A DNA stretch of 64,000 nt from Micropruina sp. (GTDB lineage: Bacteria > Actinomycetota > Actinomycetes > Propionibacteriales > Propionibacteriaceae): NCBI GenBank assembly GCA_016711205.1, contig JADJTM010000002.1:372001-436000 (forward strand). The letters run 5' to 3'. The notes under the pieces are model-generated. The model did no database searches. It saw only the letters and a list, made by a program, of their open reading frames with translations, and had not been told where the DNA came from. Made by a program: the position numbers and the translations under genes. The first letter of the stretch is position 1. Each line of letters opens with the position of its first letter. Below are positions 26,230-35,435 of the stretch, one piece after another.

Positions 26230-27101
26230 CCGGGCTGTGGGTGGCGATCGCGTCCGGTGTGCTGCTGGCGGCTGGTGTGTGGGCCCTGGCCGGCTACTTC
26301 GTGCCTGCCCACCCGCGGCTGGGCGACGCCTTCAAGGTGATGGACGGACGCGTCCGCGTCGAACAGATCGACGCCACCGGGGCCGATCGGGTGGGGGCCT
26401 GGGCACGCACCCGGCTGCCGGGGGCGGTGGACGACCGGGTGGCGAGGCAGTTGCAGCTGCGCGGCATCGGGATCGACCGGTTCTACACCTTCAAGGTGAT
26501 CTGTGCCTTGGTGGGTCTCGCGGCCCCCAGCGTGATCGGCCTGGTGCTGCTGCTCAGCACCGGACTGTCGCTCGTGCTTCCGGTGCTCGCCGGTCTGTTA
26601 CTGGGCCTGGTCGGCTTCTTCGTGCCCGACCTCGCGATCGCGCGCAGCCGGGTGAGCACCTCGGCCGATGCCACCGAGGCGTTGCTCACCTTCGTCGATC
26701 TGGTCACGCTCGAACGGCTCGCCAACTCCAGCGCCACCCAGTCGCTGCACGCGGCCGCGAACATCTCCGATCAAGCGGTTTTCGTCGCGATCCGCGACTC
26801 GTTGCAGCGCGCCCGGCTGCAGCAGCGCGCCCCCTTCGCCGAGCTGAAACGGCTGGGGGACGAGCTCGAACTGCCGGCGCTGAGCGACATCGCCGACGTG
26901 ATGAAGCTGGACGATTCTGGCGCGTCGTTGTCGGAGGCGTTGCGGGCGCGGGTCAAGGAGTTGCGCGACGCACACCTCACCCGGGCCAAGATCGAGGCCG
27001 CCGCCGTCAGCGAACGCATGACGTTCCTGATGGTCATTCCCAGCCTGATCTTCGGGCTGCTGTTCCTGGTTCCACCCCTGCTCAGACTGCTGGGCAGCTG
27101 A
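26226..27101 (+). CDS. Tad pilus inner-membrane platform protein TadC
   Basis: This 291-residue T2SF-type protein is the partner of TadB. It has an N-terminal helix (VAIASGVLLAAGVWALAGYF), a central pair of helices (about 90-135), a cytoplasmic helical domain (TEALLTFVDLVTLERLANSS ... LKRLGDELELPALSDIADVM) and a C-terminal helix (MVIPSLIFGLLFLVPPLL). It overlaps tadB by ATGA. The Flp pilin gene follows after 26 bases with its own strong ribosome binding site. Confidence 0.85.
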   Translation: MTGLWVAIASGVLLAAGVWALAGYFVPAHPRLGDAFKVMDGRVRVEQIDATGADRVGAWARTRLPGAVDDRVARQLQLRGIGIDRFYTFKVICALVGLAAPSVIGLVLLLSTGLSLVLPVLAGLLLGLVGFFVPDLAIARSRVSTSADATEALLTFVDLVTLERLANSSATQSLHAAANISDQAVFVAIRDSLQRARLQQRAPFAELKRLGDELELPALSDIADVMKLDDSGASLSEALRARVKELRDAHLTRAKIEAAAVSERMTFLMVIPSLIFGLLFLVPPLLRLLGS

Positions 27102-27127
27102 CATCCGTCACACCGAAGGAGATACCC

Positions 27128-27307
27128 ATGACCACCATCGTCCACACCCTGATCGGGTTTCTACTCAGCCCGCCCACCCGCGACGAGAAGGGATTGTCGC
27201 AATCGACCGAGAACGCCCTGCTGCTGGCCGGCGCCGTCGGCGTCGCGATCACCGTCGTCGGCGTGGTGACGGCCTACGTGACCGGAAAGCTCGGCGCACT
27301 GAAGTGA
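27128..27307 (+). CDS. Flp-type pilin
   Basis: This 59-residue protein starts at the ATG after AAGGAG (27117-27122). After a short leader (with DEKGLSQSTE) comes the hydrophobic helix ENALLLAGAVGVAITVVG, ending TAYVTGKLGALK. The Glu in the first part of the helix is the usual prepilin feature. The strong ribosome binding site fits a major structural subunit. It would be processed by a prepilin peptidase, which is not encoded in this window. Its stop overlaps the next gene. Confidence 0.78.
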   Translation: MTTIVHTLIGFLLSPPTRDEKGLSQSTENALLLAGAVGVAITVVGVVTAYVTGKLGALK

Positions 27308-27663
27308 GCGAGCGCGGGGTCTCGGAGTCCACCCAGTGGGCGCTGCTGATCCCTGCCCTGATGCTCGTCGTGCTGGGCACCATCCAGGCCGGGATCTGGC
27401 TGCACGCGCGCACCGTGGCCACGAACGCCGCCGGTGCCGCGGCCGAGCAGGTGGCCTGGTCGCGCGGCTCGGACGGCGACGCGGCCGCCATGGCCCGGCG
27501 CATCGCCGGTTCGGGTGGGCTGGACGGTGCCCAGGTGCAGATCGAACGCACCGCGGGCAACGTCCGGGTCACGGTGACCGGGCGGCCGCCGCTGCTGCTC
27601 GATCTCGGGTTCGGCGCCGTCAGCGAGCATGTGCTGATGCCGCTCGAAGAGGTCAGGCGATGA
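27304..27663 (+). CDS. TadE-like minor pilin
   Basis: This 119-residue protein has a short N terminus (SERGVSESTQW) and a membrane helix (ALLIPALMLVVLGTIQAGIWLH), then an extracellular helical/beta part (ARTVATNAAGAAAEQVAW), as in TadE pseudopilins. It starts with GTG overlapping the pilin stop and ends overlapping the next TadE gene (ATGA), so it is in the tad operon. Confidence 0.78.
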   Translation: MSERGVSESTQWALLIPALMLVVLGTIQAGIWLHARTVATNAAGAAAEQVAWSRGSDGDAAAMARRIAGSGGLDGAQVQIERTAGNVRVTVTGRPPLLLDLGFGAVSEHVLMPLEEVRR

Positions 27664-28154
27664 GTGGCCTGCACCCCGGTGCGGGCCGGTCCGAACGCGG
27701 CGCCGCAGCGCTCGAGTTCGTCGTGATCGTCCCCGTGCTCGGCCTGCTGATCGCGATGATGATCGGCGCGGCCCGGGTGTGGTTCGCCACCACGATCGTC
27801 GAACAGGTGGCCGGCACCGCGGCCCGGGCCGCCTCGCAGGCAACCAACCCGGCCGAGGCGAAGGCCGCGGCGCAGCGCATCGCGCAGGCGCAGGCCGCCA
27901 CCAACGGCCTCACCTGCATCGGCCTGACCGTGCACGCCGACGTGGCTGGTTTTCAGGTGCCGGTCGGTCAGCCGGCCACCGTCTCGGTGCAGCTGAGTTG
28001 CACCGTGCCGCTCGCCGACCTGGTCGTGCCCGGCTGGCCGGGGTCGTGGCAACTGAGCGCCGACGCCACGTCGGCCCTGGATCGCTATCGAAGAAGAACT
28101 AGCGGGTTCATCAATTCTGACGGGCTGGGGACTCCCAACCCGAGGGGGCGATGA
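27660..28154 (+). CDS. TadE-like minor pilin with an altered 3' end
   Basis: This protein of 164 residues as read has the classical TadE start ERGAAALEFVVIVPVLGLLI and an extracellular region (EQVAGTAARAASQATNPAEA). After about DRYRR (28090-28100) the sequence turns into TSGFINSDGLGTPNPRGR, which looks like read-through into the inserted recombinase element. The original C terminus was probably carried on DNA now found just before 31560, where frames run into the LysM-BTAD start as in other genes of this operon. It is probably still a membrane-anchored pseudopilin with a changed tail. Confidence 0.7.
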   Translation: MSGLHPGAGRSERGAAALEFVVIVPVLGLLIAMMIGAARVWFATTIVEQVAGTAARAASQATNPAEAKAAAQRIAQAQAATNGLTCIGLTVHADVAGFQVPVGQPATVSVQLSCTVPLADLVVPGWPGSWQLSADATSALDRYRRRTSGFINSDGLGTPNPRGR

Positions 28155-28183
28155 TGCTGTCGAGGCCAGGGGATTGTGTGGGT

Positions 28184-29954
28184 TCACGAACTGGAGGGCG
28201 GTTGGGCGCCGGTGTAGTCGTCCTCGGCGAGCGGGTGGGCATATCGGCTGGAGGCGTTGACAGAGAGGCCGAAGAGGTCGGAGATGGCACGGATGTCCCC
28301 GCCGGTGGCGTCTGCTTCGTTGAGGATGCGGTCTTCGCGGAGTTGTCTGGCTGTCAGGCCCGGTCCGATGGCGAGGTGGAACCAGCGGGTGCCGCAGGCG
28401 TTCTGGGCTCTCCAAGTTCGTTGGTTGATGAACAGGTGTGGATTGAGTGCTTCGGGCCATCGGTTGTTGCGTTCAGTGAGGTAGGTGGCCAGCCGGGTTC
28501 TGACGGGGTGGGCGAGCGGGATGGTGCGGCCCGGAAGGAACAGCCTTCCGTCCTGGACATCGGTGATGAGCAGTCGCCGCAGTTGCTCGAGGCGGGGACC
28601 GTGGAAAGCGAGCAGCGCGATGATCAAGGCGGTTGCGGGGTTGGTGGAGTTGAGTCGAGCGACGATGAGGTCGACGTCCAGTTTGGTGGGGACGTTGGAT
28701 GGGTGCATGCCGGTCGGGACTCGGAAGGTGGGGTCGGTGAACGTGACTTTGTGGGCTTTGAGGAGGCGAAAGATCGACCTGAGCCCTTGACCGGCGCGGG
28801 CTCGTTGTGGCCCGCCAGCTGGCAAAGCGTTGAGCACGTCTTGGCGGGAGATCTCGCGCAGGCTTTGGCGTCCGACATCGGCCCAGCTCAACAAGATGGG
28901 AAGGGCCCAGCCGAGCTGAAGTTGGATAGTGATGTCGCTGCGCGGCCGCGATCGGGGGGCCTTCGTGCTACCGGTCCGTTTGATTTTGAACCAGAAGGTG
29001 AGTTCGGTTGCCATTTGCTTGGGGAGAGGTGCAACGCGTTCTTGGAACCACAGCTCTATCTGTGGTGTTCGGTCTTCGAGCAGGGCTCCGGCGGTGGACA
29101 ACACTTCCAGCACCGACCAGACGGGGAGGTCGATTTCACGCAGGGCCTCGACTTGGCTCGCTGGAACGGGTGCTCGTCCGTCGGTTTGGATTCCGAGCAT
29201 GATCCGCAAGCCGATGGTGGCGTCATACAGCTGACCTTGGGTCCAGTGGTGGGCCTCGGCGAGGTCACGAGCGACGGCTTCGAGCGGGGCAACGTCGTCG
29301 GGGTGGGCACGCAGGTGAAGCCCAGCCCGGCCATGGGCAGCAAGGTCGGGTTTGGCCGGGAACAGCGCCATTTGTTGGTCCCGCGGGATGAGCCAGTGCG
29401 GAGGGCTAGGGGGAGCGTTCGGCTCTGGCAGGGCCGGTCGTTGGCGCTTGTGCCCCTTAGGGAAGTTGAACATGTCGGCGAAGAACAACTGTTGGCCGTG
29501 CTTGTTGGGCCCGATCGGGTCGAATGGTTGGTGGGGTTCGCGACAGTAGGTCGCGTTCTTGTGGCACAAGCGGCAGACGCCGCGGACGCCCAACATGAGG
29601 GTGCGTCCGCAGCCCTGGCAAGTTCCGATCCCGCCACCCTTGGCTGGTTGGGGAGTATTTGGCTCGCCAGCTGACGCATCCGAGGCAGAGCCATTTGTGG
29701 GTGCGGGTGGCTCCCCACGCGAGGCAGTCGCGGCAGGAGTCGATGCCAGGGTCGCCCAGTTTGTGGCACTGGTTGCAAAGGCCGGCGGCAAAGTAGTTGG
29801 TGGTGGCTCCGCACTTGAGGCAGGGCGGTGGGGTGACTGGCCCTCCGGGCCAGCAGGTGAAGCAGTAGGGGACTCGCTGGATGGCTATCGGGTTCAGGTC
29901 GCAGACGCTGCAGCGGGTCAGCAGTTGCCTGGCCTTGCCCTTGGATGCGGTCAT
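28184..29954 (-). pseudogene. Zinc-ribbon/recombinase-like protein, frameshifted
   Basis: The N-terminal part (29954 to about 29640) has repeated CxxC pairs: CSVC, CFTC, CLKC, CNQC, CRDC, CLGC. The pattern continues in another frame (from about 29650) with CQGC and CRLC, then a long helical region. The end resembles a tyrosine recombinase catalytic domain (ALLAFHGPRLEQLRRLLITD ... TARQLREDRILNEA ... DLFGLSVNASSRYAHPL). The total of 1771 bases is one base too many for a single frame of about 589 residues, so one extra base at about 29615-29665 breaks it. It is the third gene of the element and probably assists or regulates the integrase. The break may be a real mutation or an assembly error. 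Confidence 0.65.
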
Positions 29955-29959
29955 GGTCG

Positions 29960-30292
29960 CTATGCGGGAGGCAGGCTGCGGTTTCGACCAAGTCGGGGTG
30001 TGACCTTGTGGGAGTTGTCGACGTCGTCGGGGCCGTTGCTGGTTTTGACGATCCGCGTCTGTCGAGCCGAGACCGCAGCCGGGTCAATGGTCAGTAGGTC
30101 GGTCGGGGTGCAGTTGAGCACGAAGCAGATCACTTCGAGGTCTTCGAGGCGAAGCGTGGTGGGGGTTGTTGTCCAGAGCATTGACATCTTGCCTGTGCTG
30201 ATCTCGAGACCGGCCTCGGCGAGCAGGCGTCGCATCTCCAACGATTTCCAGATGCCTCTTTCGGCCGCTCGCATTCGTAGGTTCCACTGCAT
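29960..30292 (-). CDS. XRE-like helix-turn-helix protein
   Basis: This 110-residue protein has a Cro/C1-type DNA-binding domain in the first 75 residues: EMRRLLAEAGLEISTGKMSM, then LRLEDLEVICFVLNCTPTDL, the usual ending of the XRE fold. The C-terminal tail is short and basic. It starts one base after the integrase stop (TGAAATG) and precedes the zinc-ribbon gene by five bases. Probable role: control of the element's recombination genes. The tail is unremarkable. Confidence 0.75.
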   Translation of the reverse strand: MQWNLRMRAAERGIWKSLEMRRLLAEAGLEISTGKMSMLWTTTPTTLRLEDLEVICFVLNCTPTDLLTIDPAAVSARQTRIVKTSNGPDDVDNSHKVTPRLGRNRSLPPA

Positions 30293-30293
30293 T

Positions 30294-31385
30294 TCATTCT
30301 CCGATCAGTCGGGCTGTGACTCGGCTGTTGGCCTCGCGCCACGCCTTCTCGATGTGGTCGTCGTGGACATGGATATAGAGCGTGGTCGTGGAAAGCCAAG
30401 AGTGACCCAGCAGGTCCTGGATGGCCTTCAGTCCGACGCCGTTGGCATACAGCGACGAAGCGCAGAAGTGTCGCAGACCATGGGGGGTCAGGCGCCGTTC
30501 AGGAGTGGCCCAGTCGGGCAACCAACGGGTCACGGCCTGCGCCAAGCCTTTACGCAAGGCGTCAGCACCGGCTCGGCCGGCTTCGCCGGTGTGAGGGTCG
30601 TGACGCTCGCTGGGAAGCAGTGGCGCGTCAGGGTTGTCCCACTGGTCGTCGAACTGGTGGCGGACATCGGTCAACCACCAGGTCAGCAGATCGTTGGCCG
30701 CGTTGATGCCCGGCACGAGGCGGGACTTCGGCCCACGCCCAACCGATCCCTTGCCGAAGCGAACGTGGATCTTGCCAGACGGGCCAAGGTCGGGTCTCCA
30801 GTCGCGGATGTCGAGCATCGCGGTCTCGTTGATCCGCAGACCCACCCGGCGCCACAGCGATGCCGCCAAATAGTCCCGGGCTGCGGGCAGATACTTCCGA
30901 CTACTGGGCAACGATTCTCGCCAGGCTGTGAACAAGGCGGTCACCTCCCCGTCAGAGGGCGGCACTCGCGGCGCTGCATAGTCGCCACGCGCGGGTCGGT
31001 TGAACTCGTCAATGGGCTGGCAAAGCACAGCTCCTGTGAGGGTGTGAATCTCACCCTGATAGCGGGCCATCAAGAACGAGTAGAACCTGGCCACGGAGCT
31101 GGACTTGTCCTTCACGGTTGTCGCCGCCTGACCACGCTTTCGCAGCGACCCCAACCAGCGATCACCGTCCCCGGGTGCTGCCGTCCACACGGGGCGACCC
31201 ATGAAACGAACGAACTCAAGGATCGCCGAACGCTCGCCACTGACATGAGAGTCCGTCGCTCCAGCACCAGCCATCGCCAGCGCCCACTGATCCACCAACT
31301 CCTGGTCGAAGTCGTCCCGCTCCGCCTGGGTGCTGAGGCGACGAGAAGAGCCAAGACTTCGCACAACCGCAAGGCCACTCGACAT
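30294..31385 (-). CDS. Tyrosine recombinase / integrase
   Basis: This 363-residue site-specific recombinase has an N-terminal SAM-like core-binding domain (about 25-120) and a catalytic domain from about 150. Active-site residues can be placed: Arg in VGLRINETAML, His-x-x-Arg in TPHGLRHFCASSLY, His in LLGHSWLSTT and the nucleophile Tyr in TTLYIHVHDD. It leads the three-gene element. The open frame and complete tetrad suggest it is functional. Probable role: mobility of the element. Confidence 0.88.
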   Translation of the reverse strand: MSSGLAVVRSLGSSRRLSTQAERDDFDQELVDQWALAMAGAGATDSHVSGERSAILEFVRFMGRPVWTAAPGDGDRWLGSLRKRGQAATTVKDKSSSVARFYSFLMARYQGEIHTLTGAVLCQPIDEFNRPARGDYAAPRVPPSDGEVTALFTAWRESLPSSRKYLPAARDYLAASLWRRVGLRINETAMLDIRDWRPDLGPSGKIHVRFGKGSVGRGPKSRLVPGINAANDLLTWWLTDVRHQFDDQWDNPDAPLLPSERHDPHTGEAGRAGADALRKGLAQAVTRWLPDWATPERRLTPHGLRHFCASSLYANGVGLKAIQDLLGHSWLSTTTLYIHVHDDHIEKAWREANSRVTARLIGE

Positions 31386-31559
31386 CGCCGATTCCGAATC
31401 CTTGGAGAACCCTCATGAATCCAGTCACTCTTTCACGATTCCTGACGAAACTTCAATGGTCGCTGCAGGAGTTCGAACAGCCGCTCGGCACCGGACAACG
31501 CTCTTCGCAACGACCACCCGAGAGCGATCAACCCACGACAACTCCGACAAGAGGCTGAC

Positions 31560-34439
31560 ATGAGTCGGGTCCGATCGGTCGGTGCCGCCCTGGCGCTGCT
31601 GCTCATCGTCGTCGCGGCGCCCGTGGCGTTGCTGGTCTGGGGCGTGTCCCCCGGCGTGGCGGCCAACCTGTTCCGCCCCGACGACGGATCCGCGCTGCTC
31701 GCGCTGCTCACGGCGATCGGCTGGGTGGCCTGGGCCGCGTTCACCGTCTCGGTCGTGGTCGAGGCGATCAACGTGCTGGGACGGCGGGCCGTGCCCATCC
31801 GGTTGCCGCTGCTCGGCGCCCTGCAGGCGGTGGCCGGAGCGCTCGTGTTCACCGCACTGACGCCGATCGCTGCGGCGGGTGCGGCCGGTGCAGCGGAGTC
31901 GAATCTGGCGACGGCCGACGTACGGCAACCGGCCACGGTCGTGGTGGCGTCCGCCCAGCCTGCTCCCGAGACGGCCGTGCCGGATCAGAGCGCGGAATCT
32001 CAGGAGGAGGCCGAGGATGAGGCCGAGGTGCCGGGCTACCGGGTGCGGCCGGGCGATGACCTGTGGAGCATCGCCGAGCAGGTACTGGGCGATGGCCAGC
32101 TGTGGCGCCGGCTCGCCGAGGCGAACACCGACCTGCTCGCCAACCCGACGATCGACCTGGTGCCCGGCACCCGCCTGGTGCTGCCGGCTGATCCCGGCGC
32201 CGATGCGGTGCACCGGCAGGCCAGGGCGCACACGATCACCGTGGCGCGGGGTGACACGCTCAGCGGACTCGCCGACAAGCACCTGGGCGACACGGCCAAA
32301 TGGCCGCGGATCTACCGGGCCAACGCCGACCTGATCGAAGACCCCGACCTGATCGACATCGGCTGGCGGCTGGTCATACCGGCGAACGCCGCCCCGCACC
32401 GGGTGCCCGAACAGACCCGGCCGCCCCGGCGTCCGGCCAGCACGGTCGAGGGCGACCGGTCCGGCGTCGAACAACCCTCACCAAGCTCATCCGCTGCGGC
32501 GACCCCGTCGGCGGCACCCTCCAGCGCCGCCGAGCCGTCCCAGCCGTCCGAGCCGTCCGAGCCGTCCGAGCCGTCCGAGCCGTCGGGCGATCCGGCCTGG
32601 CCGCTGATCGGCGGCCTGGGCGCGGCGACCGCGGCGATGATCCTGACCGGGCTGGGCGCGCACCGGGCCAGCCAGCTGCGCGCCCGGCCGCTCGGACGCC
32701 GGATCGCCCACCCGCCCGTCGATGTCCGGCGTTACGAGACCGCCCTCGGCAAGCGCGAGCGGCCCGATTCGCCGGCGCTGCTGGAGAAGGCGTTGCGACA
32801 CCTCGGCGCTCATGCGCACACCTCCGGCCTGGCGCTGCCGCCGCTGGAGCGGGTACTGCTGGACGAGGTCGGCGTCGCCTTCCACTGGCGCGGCCCGGCC
32901 GGCGACCCGCCGGAGCCGTTCCGGGCGGTCGGCTCGGCGTGGTTGCTGTCCACCCGCGCGGCCGATGCGCTGCCCGATTCGACTCATCCGGTGCCGTTCC
33001 CGGCGCTGGTCACGGTGGGTCGCGACGAGGCGGGTTGCTGGCTGATGGTCGACCTGGAGTCGTCCCCGCCGTTGGCGCTGACCGGTCCCCGGGCACTTCG
33101 GCACGCGGCCGCGGCCGCCATGGCCGTGGAACTGTCGTGCTCGCCCTGGGCTGCCGAGGTGAACCTGCTGGTGGTGGGCGGCGACGAGGTGTTCGTGCGG
33201 GCCGCGTGCACCGAGCTCGTCCGGTACGAGGCCGACGCGCGCTCGGCCCTCGACCTGATCGAGGCGGTCGTCCACGAGCGCGCCGCGGACGAGTCGCCCA
33301 CCGCACTGCTGCGGGTCGATCCCGACCGGGCCGAGGCGGGTGCAGCCCAGGTGGTGCTGATCGCCGACGAACTGCCCGAGCAGCAGCGCGCGCGCCTGGA
33401 AACGTTGCTCGACCCCGATCTCGGCCTGAGCGCAGTGGTGGGGGGTGCCGGGGCATGGGCGCTGGTGTTGGGCGGCACCGAGAGCGACCCGTCGGCGACC
33501 CTCCAACCGGGTGCGCTGGCACTGGTCCCGCAACTGGTCCCCGCGCACACCCGGGCCGCGATCGGCACCATCTTCGTGGCAACGGACGAGGCCGCGCACC
33601 AGCCCGCCGGGTGGTGGGCCGACCAGGCGGCCGACAACGTCCGCACGCTGGTACCGCGCCGGGCAGCTGAGCGGATCAGTGTCGACGAGACGCGGCCGGC
33701 GCCACCGCAACGGCCGTACCTGATGGTGTTCGGCCCGATCGAACTGGTCGGTGCCGCCGGACCGGCCCCCGCCCGCTCGCTGCGGCAGTGCGAGGAGTAC
33801 TGCGCCTGGCTGCTCGAGAACCCGCGCAGCACCGCGACCCGCATGGCGACCGAACTGGTGGTCGCCGAAACCACTAGGCGCTCCAACATGTCGCGGCTGC
33901 GCTCGTGGCTGGGTGTGGACGCCGAAGGCCAGCCCTACCTGCCCGAGGCCTATTCCGGACGCATCGCGCTGCACCCGCAGGTCACCTCCGATTGGCAGCG
34001 CATGCAGGTGCTGGTCGCGCCGGGGCTGAACCGGTTGACCGCCGAAACCCTGGTGGACGTGCTCGAGTTGGTTCGCGGTGCCCCGTTGGCGGATGCCGCT
34101 CCCGGCCAGTGGCGCTGGGCCGAGGAGCTGCGCACCGACATGGCCTCGGTGGCGCGCGATGCGGGGGTGCTGCTCACCCGCTGGGCGATCGAGCATCGCG
34201 ACCTCGATCTGGCCCGCTGGGCGGCCGCCCGCGCGCTGCTGGCCGCGCCCGAGGACGAGATGCTGCTGGTCGAGCGCATCCACACCGAGCACCTGGCCGG
34301 CAACACCGCCGAGGTGGAGCGGCTGGTGCGCTGGGTCACCGGTCAGGCCCGCGAGCTCGGCGTCGACCTGGCGCCCGAAACGGTCGACGCCTGCCAGCAG
34401 GTGCTGGAGGGCCGCACCCGGCCACGGGCCGTCCGCTGA
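31560..34439 (+). CDS. LysM and BTAD domain membrane protein of the Tad locus
   Basis: This 959-residue protein starts with three membrane helices (about 7-30, 45-67, 78-102). Two LysM domains follow (YRVRPGDDLWSIAEQVLG near 160 and HTITVARGDTLSGLADKHLG near 224). After a Ser/Pro/Glu repeat (PSEPSEPSEP near 330) comes another hydrophobic segment (about 348-366). The rest is a long cytoplasmic-type part ending in a bacterial transcriptional activator (BTAD) region (YLMVFGPIELVG near 720 to the end). Such fusions are typical of actinobacterial tad clusters. The ATG at 31560 was probably coupled to the upstream tadE before the element inserted; now the promoter situation has changed. LysM suggests peptidoglycan binding. 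Confidence 0.82.
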   Translation: MSRVRSVGAALALLLIVVAAPVALLVWGVSPGVAANLFRPDDGSALLALLTAIGWVAWAAFTVSVVVEAINVLGRRAVPIRLPLLGALQAVAGALVFTALTPIAAAGAAGAAESNLATADVRQPATVVVASAQPAPETAVPDQSAESQEEAEDEAEVPGYRVRPGDDLWSIAEQVLGDGQLWRRLAEANTDLLANPTIDLVPGTRLVLPADPGADAVHRQARAHTITVARGDTLSGLADKHLGDTAKWPRIYRANADLIEDPDLIDIGWRLVIPANAAPHRVPEQTRPPRRPASTVEGDRSGVEQPSPSSSAAATPSAAPSSAAEPSQPSEPSEPSEPSEPSGDPAWPLIGGLGAATAAMILTGLGAHRASQLRARPLGRRIAHPPVDVRRYETALGKRERPDSPALLEKALRHLGAHAHTSGLALPPLERVLLDEVGVAFHWRGPAGDPPEPFRAVGSAWLLSTRAADALPDSTHPVPFPALVTVGRDEAGCWLMVDLESSPPLALTGPRALRHAAAAAMAVELSCSPWAAEVNLLVVGGDEVFVRAACTELVRYEADARSALDLIEAVVHERAADESPTALLRVDPDRAEAGAAQVVLIADELPEQQRARLETLLDPDLGLSAVVGGAGAWALVLGGTESDPSATLQPGALALVPQLVPAHTRAAIGTIFVATDEAAHQPAGWWADQAADNVRTLVPRRAAERISVDETRPAPPQRPYLMVFGPIELVGAAGPAPARSLRQCEEYCAWLLENPRSTATRMATELVVAETTRRSNMSRLRSWLGVDAEGQPYLPEAYSGRIALHPQVTSDWQRMQVLVAPGLNRLTAETLVDVLELVRGAPLADAAPGQWRWAEELRTDMASVARDAGVLLTRWAIEHRDLDLARWAAARALLAAPEDEMLLVERIHTEHLAGNTAEVERLVRWVTGQARELGVDLAPETVDACQQVLEGRTRPRAVR

Positions 34440-34754
34440 GCGCGCCGCGCGGCAGCTCTGCCCGATCGGGGCGTCGTGCGCGCGCCGATCGCCCGCCGAT
34501 CGCCGGGTTCTGGTTGTTATCACCGGCCGTTTGACCAGCTGGGCCGTCCGAACGCGGCGACCGCCACTTTATGGTTGATACCAATACCCCGCCGGGTATC
34601 CATACCAACCAGAAGGTGGCGGATCAGCTGCCGGCTCGCAACCCTCCCAGCCAAAACAACAACAAAGTGGCGAGTGGTTCCCGATCCGGCCAGGGCGCCC
34701 GGGCGAGGCCGCGTGGTGGGCGGAAATCGGCCGATCCGGGAATAGTCTCGACTC
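34440..34754. other. Gene-free gap with an imperfect inverted repeat
   Basis: No gene is seen. An AT-richer patch at 34573-34610 forms an imperfect inverted repeat (GGTTGATACCAATACC against GGTATCCATACCAACC). It could be the terminator of the tad operon or an operator before pdxH. A purine/A-rich stretch (AAAACAACAACAAAG) lies at 34654-34668. Confidence 0.5.
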
Positions 34755-35387
34755 ATGGACCCTGCCGGCATGCGCACCAGCTACGACCTCGACAGTCTCA
34801 GCGAGGGGTCGGCGGCCGACGAGCCGCTGCGCCAGTTCGACGCGTGGTTCGCTCAGGCCGTCGCCATGGATGCCCTCGAGGCCAACGCGATGACGCTGGC
34901 CACCGTCGGGCCGGACGGACGCCCGTCCACCCGCATCGTGCTGCTCAAGGGCTACGACGCCGCCGGCCTGGTGTTCTTCACCAATTACGAGTCCCGCAAG
35001 GGCCGCGACCTGGCCGCGCAGCCCTATGCGGCGCTGCAGTTCTTCTGGCCGAGCCTGCAGCGGGTGGTCCGCATCGAGGGCCCGGTCGCGCAGGTCAGCG
35101 CCGCCGAATCGGACGAGTACTTCGCCAGCCGTCCACTCGGCTCACGGCTGGGCGCCTGGGCGTCGCCGCAGAGCGAGGTGATCATCGACCGTGAGGTGTT
35201 GATCGAGGCCGAGGCGGAGGCGTCCGCGCACTTCGGCGAACACCCGCCGCGGCCAACCCACTGGGGCGGCTATCGCCTGGTGCCCGAGGTCTGGGAGTTC
35301 TGGCAGGGCCGGCCCTCACGGTTGCACGACCGGCTGCGCTACCGCTTGGACGACGGTCGCTGGGTGCGCGAGCGCCTCGCGCCGTAG
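34755..35387 (+). CDS. pdxH: Pyridoxamine 5'-phosphate oxidase
   Basis: This 210-residue FMN enzyme oxidises pyridoxine/pyridoxamine phosphate to pyridoxal 5'-phosphate. Recognisable segments are MTLATVGPDGRPSTRIVLLK (FMN-binding start), FFTNYESRKGRDLAAQPYAA, EGPVAQVSAAESDEYFASRP, SRLGAWASPQS and the C-terminal signature EFWQGRPSRLHDRLRYR. The length is standard. It stands alone between the tad locus and the convergent usp gene. Confidence 0.95.
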   Translation: MDPAGMRTSYDLDSLSEGSAADEPLRQFDAWFAQAVAMDALEANAMTLATVGPDGRPSTRIVLLKGYDAAGLVFFTNYESRKGRDLAAQPYAALQFFWPSLQRVVRIEGPVAQVSAAESDEYFASRPLGSRLGAWASPQSEVIIDREVLIEAEAEASAHFGEHPPRPTHWGGYRLVPEVWEFWQGRPSRLHDRLRYRLDDGRWVRERLAP

Positions 35388-35435
35388 GGGCGTGTCGCTG
35401 GCCACTCACCGTCCAGCGGCCGGTCGCGGGACAGG

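Larger units (their letters stand above)
28155..31530 (-). mobile_element. Tyrosine-recombinase element inserted in the tad operon
   Basis: Three minus-strand genes (integrase 30294-31385, HTH 29960-30292, zinc-ribbon recombinase-like 28184-29954) are packed 1-5 bases apart and interrupt an otherwise gap-free plus-strand tad operon. The left boundary is near 28090-28110, in the last codons of the second tadE. The right boundary lies between about 31430 and 31530. I could not find convincing terminal or direct repeats, so these limits are approximate. No cargo genes are visible. Confidence 0.65.

Noticed and set aside
28090..31530. Terminal repeats or target duplication for the recombinase element
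   Set aside because: Short matches such as CGAAGA at both ends are too weak to define ends; no pair of repeats longer than about six bases was found.
34573..34610. Riboswitch or PLP-responsive element before pdxH
   Set aside because: The inverted repeat is imperfect and about 145 bp upstream of pdxH; no known riboswitch consensus could be recognised.
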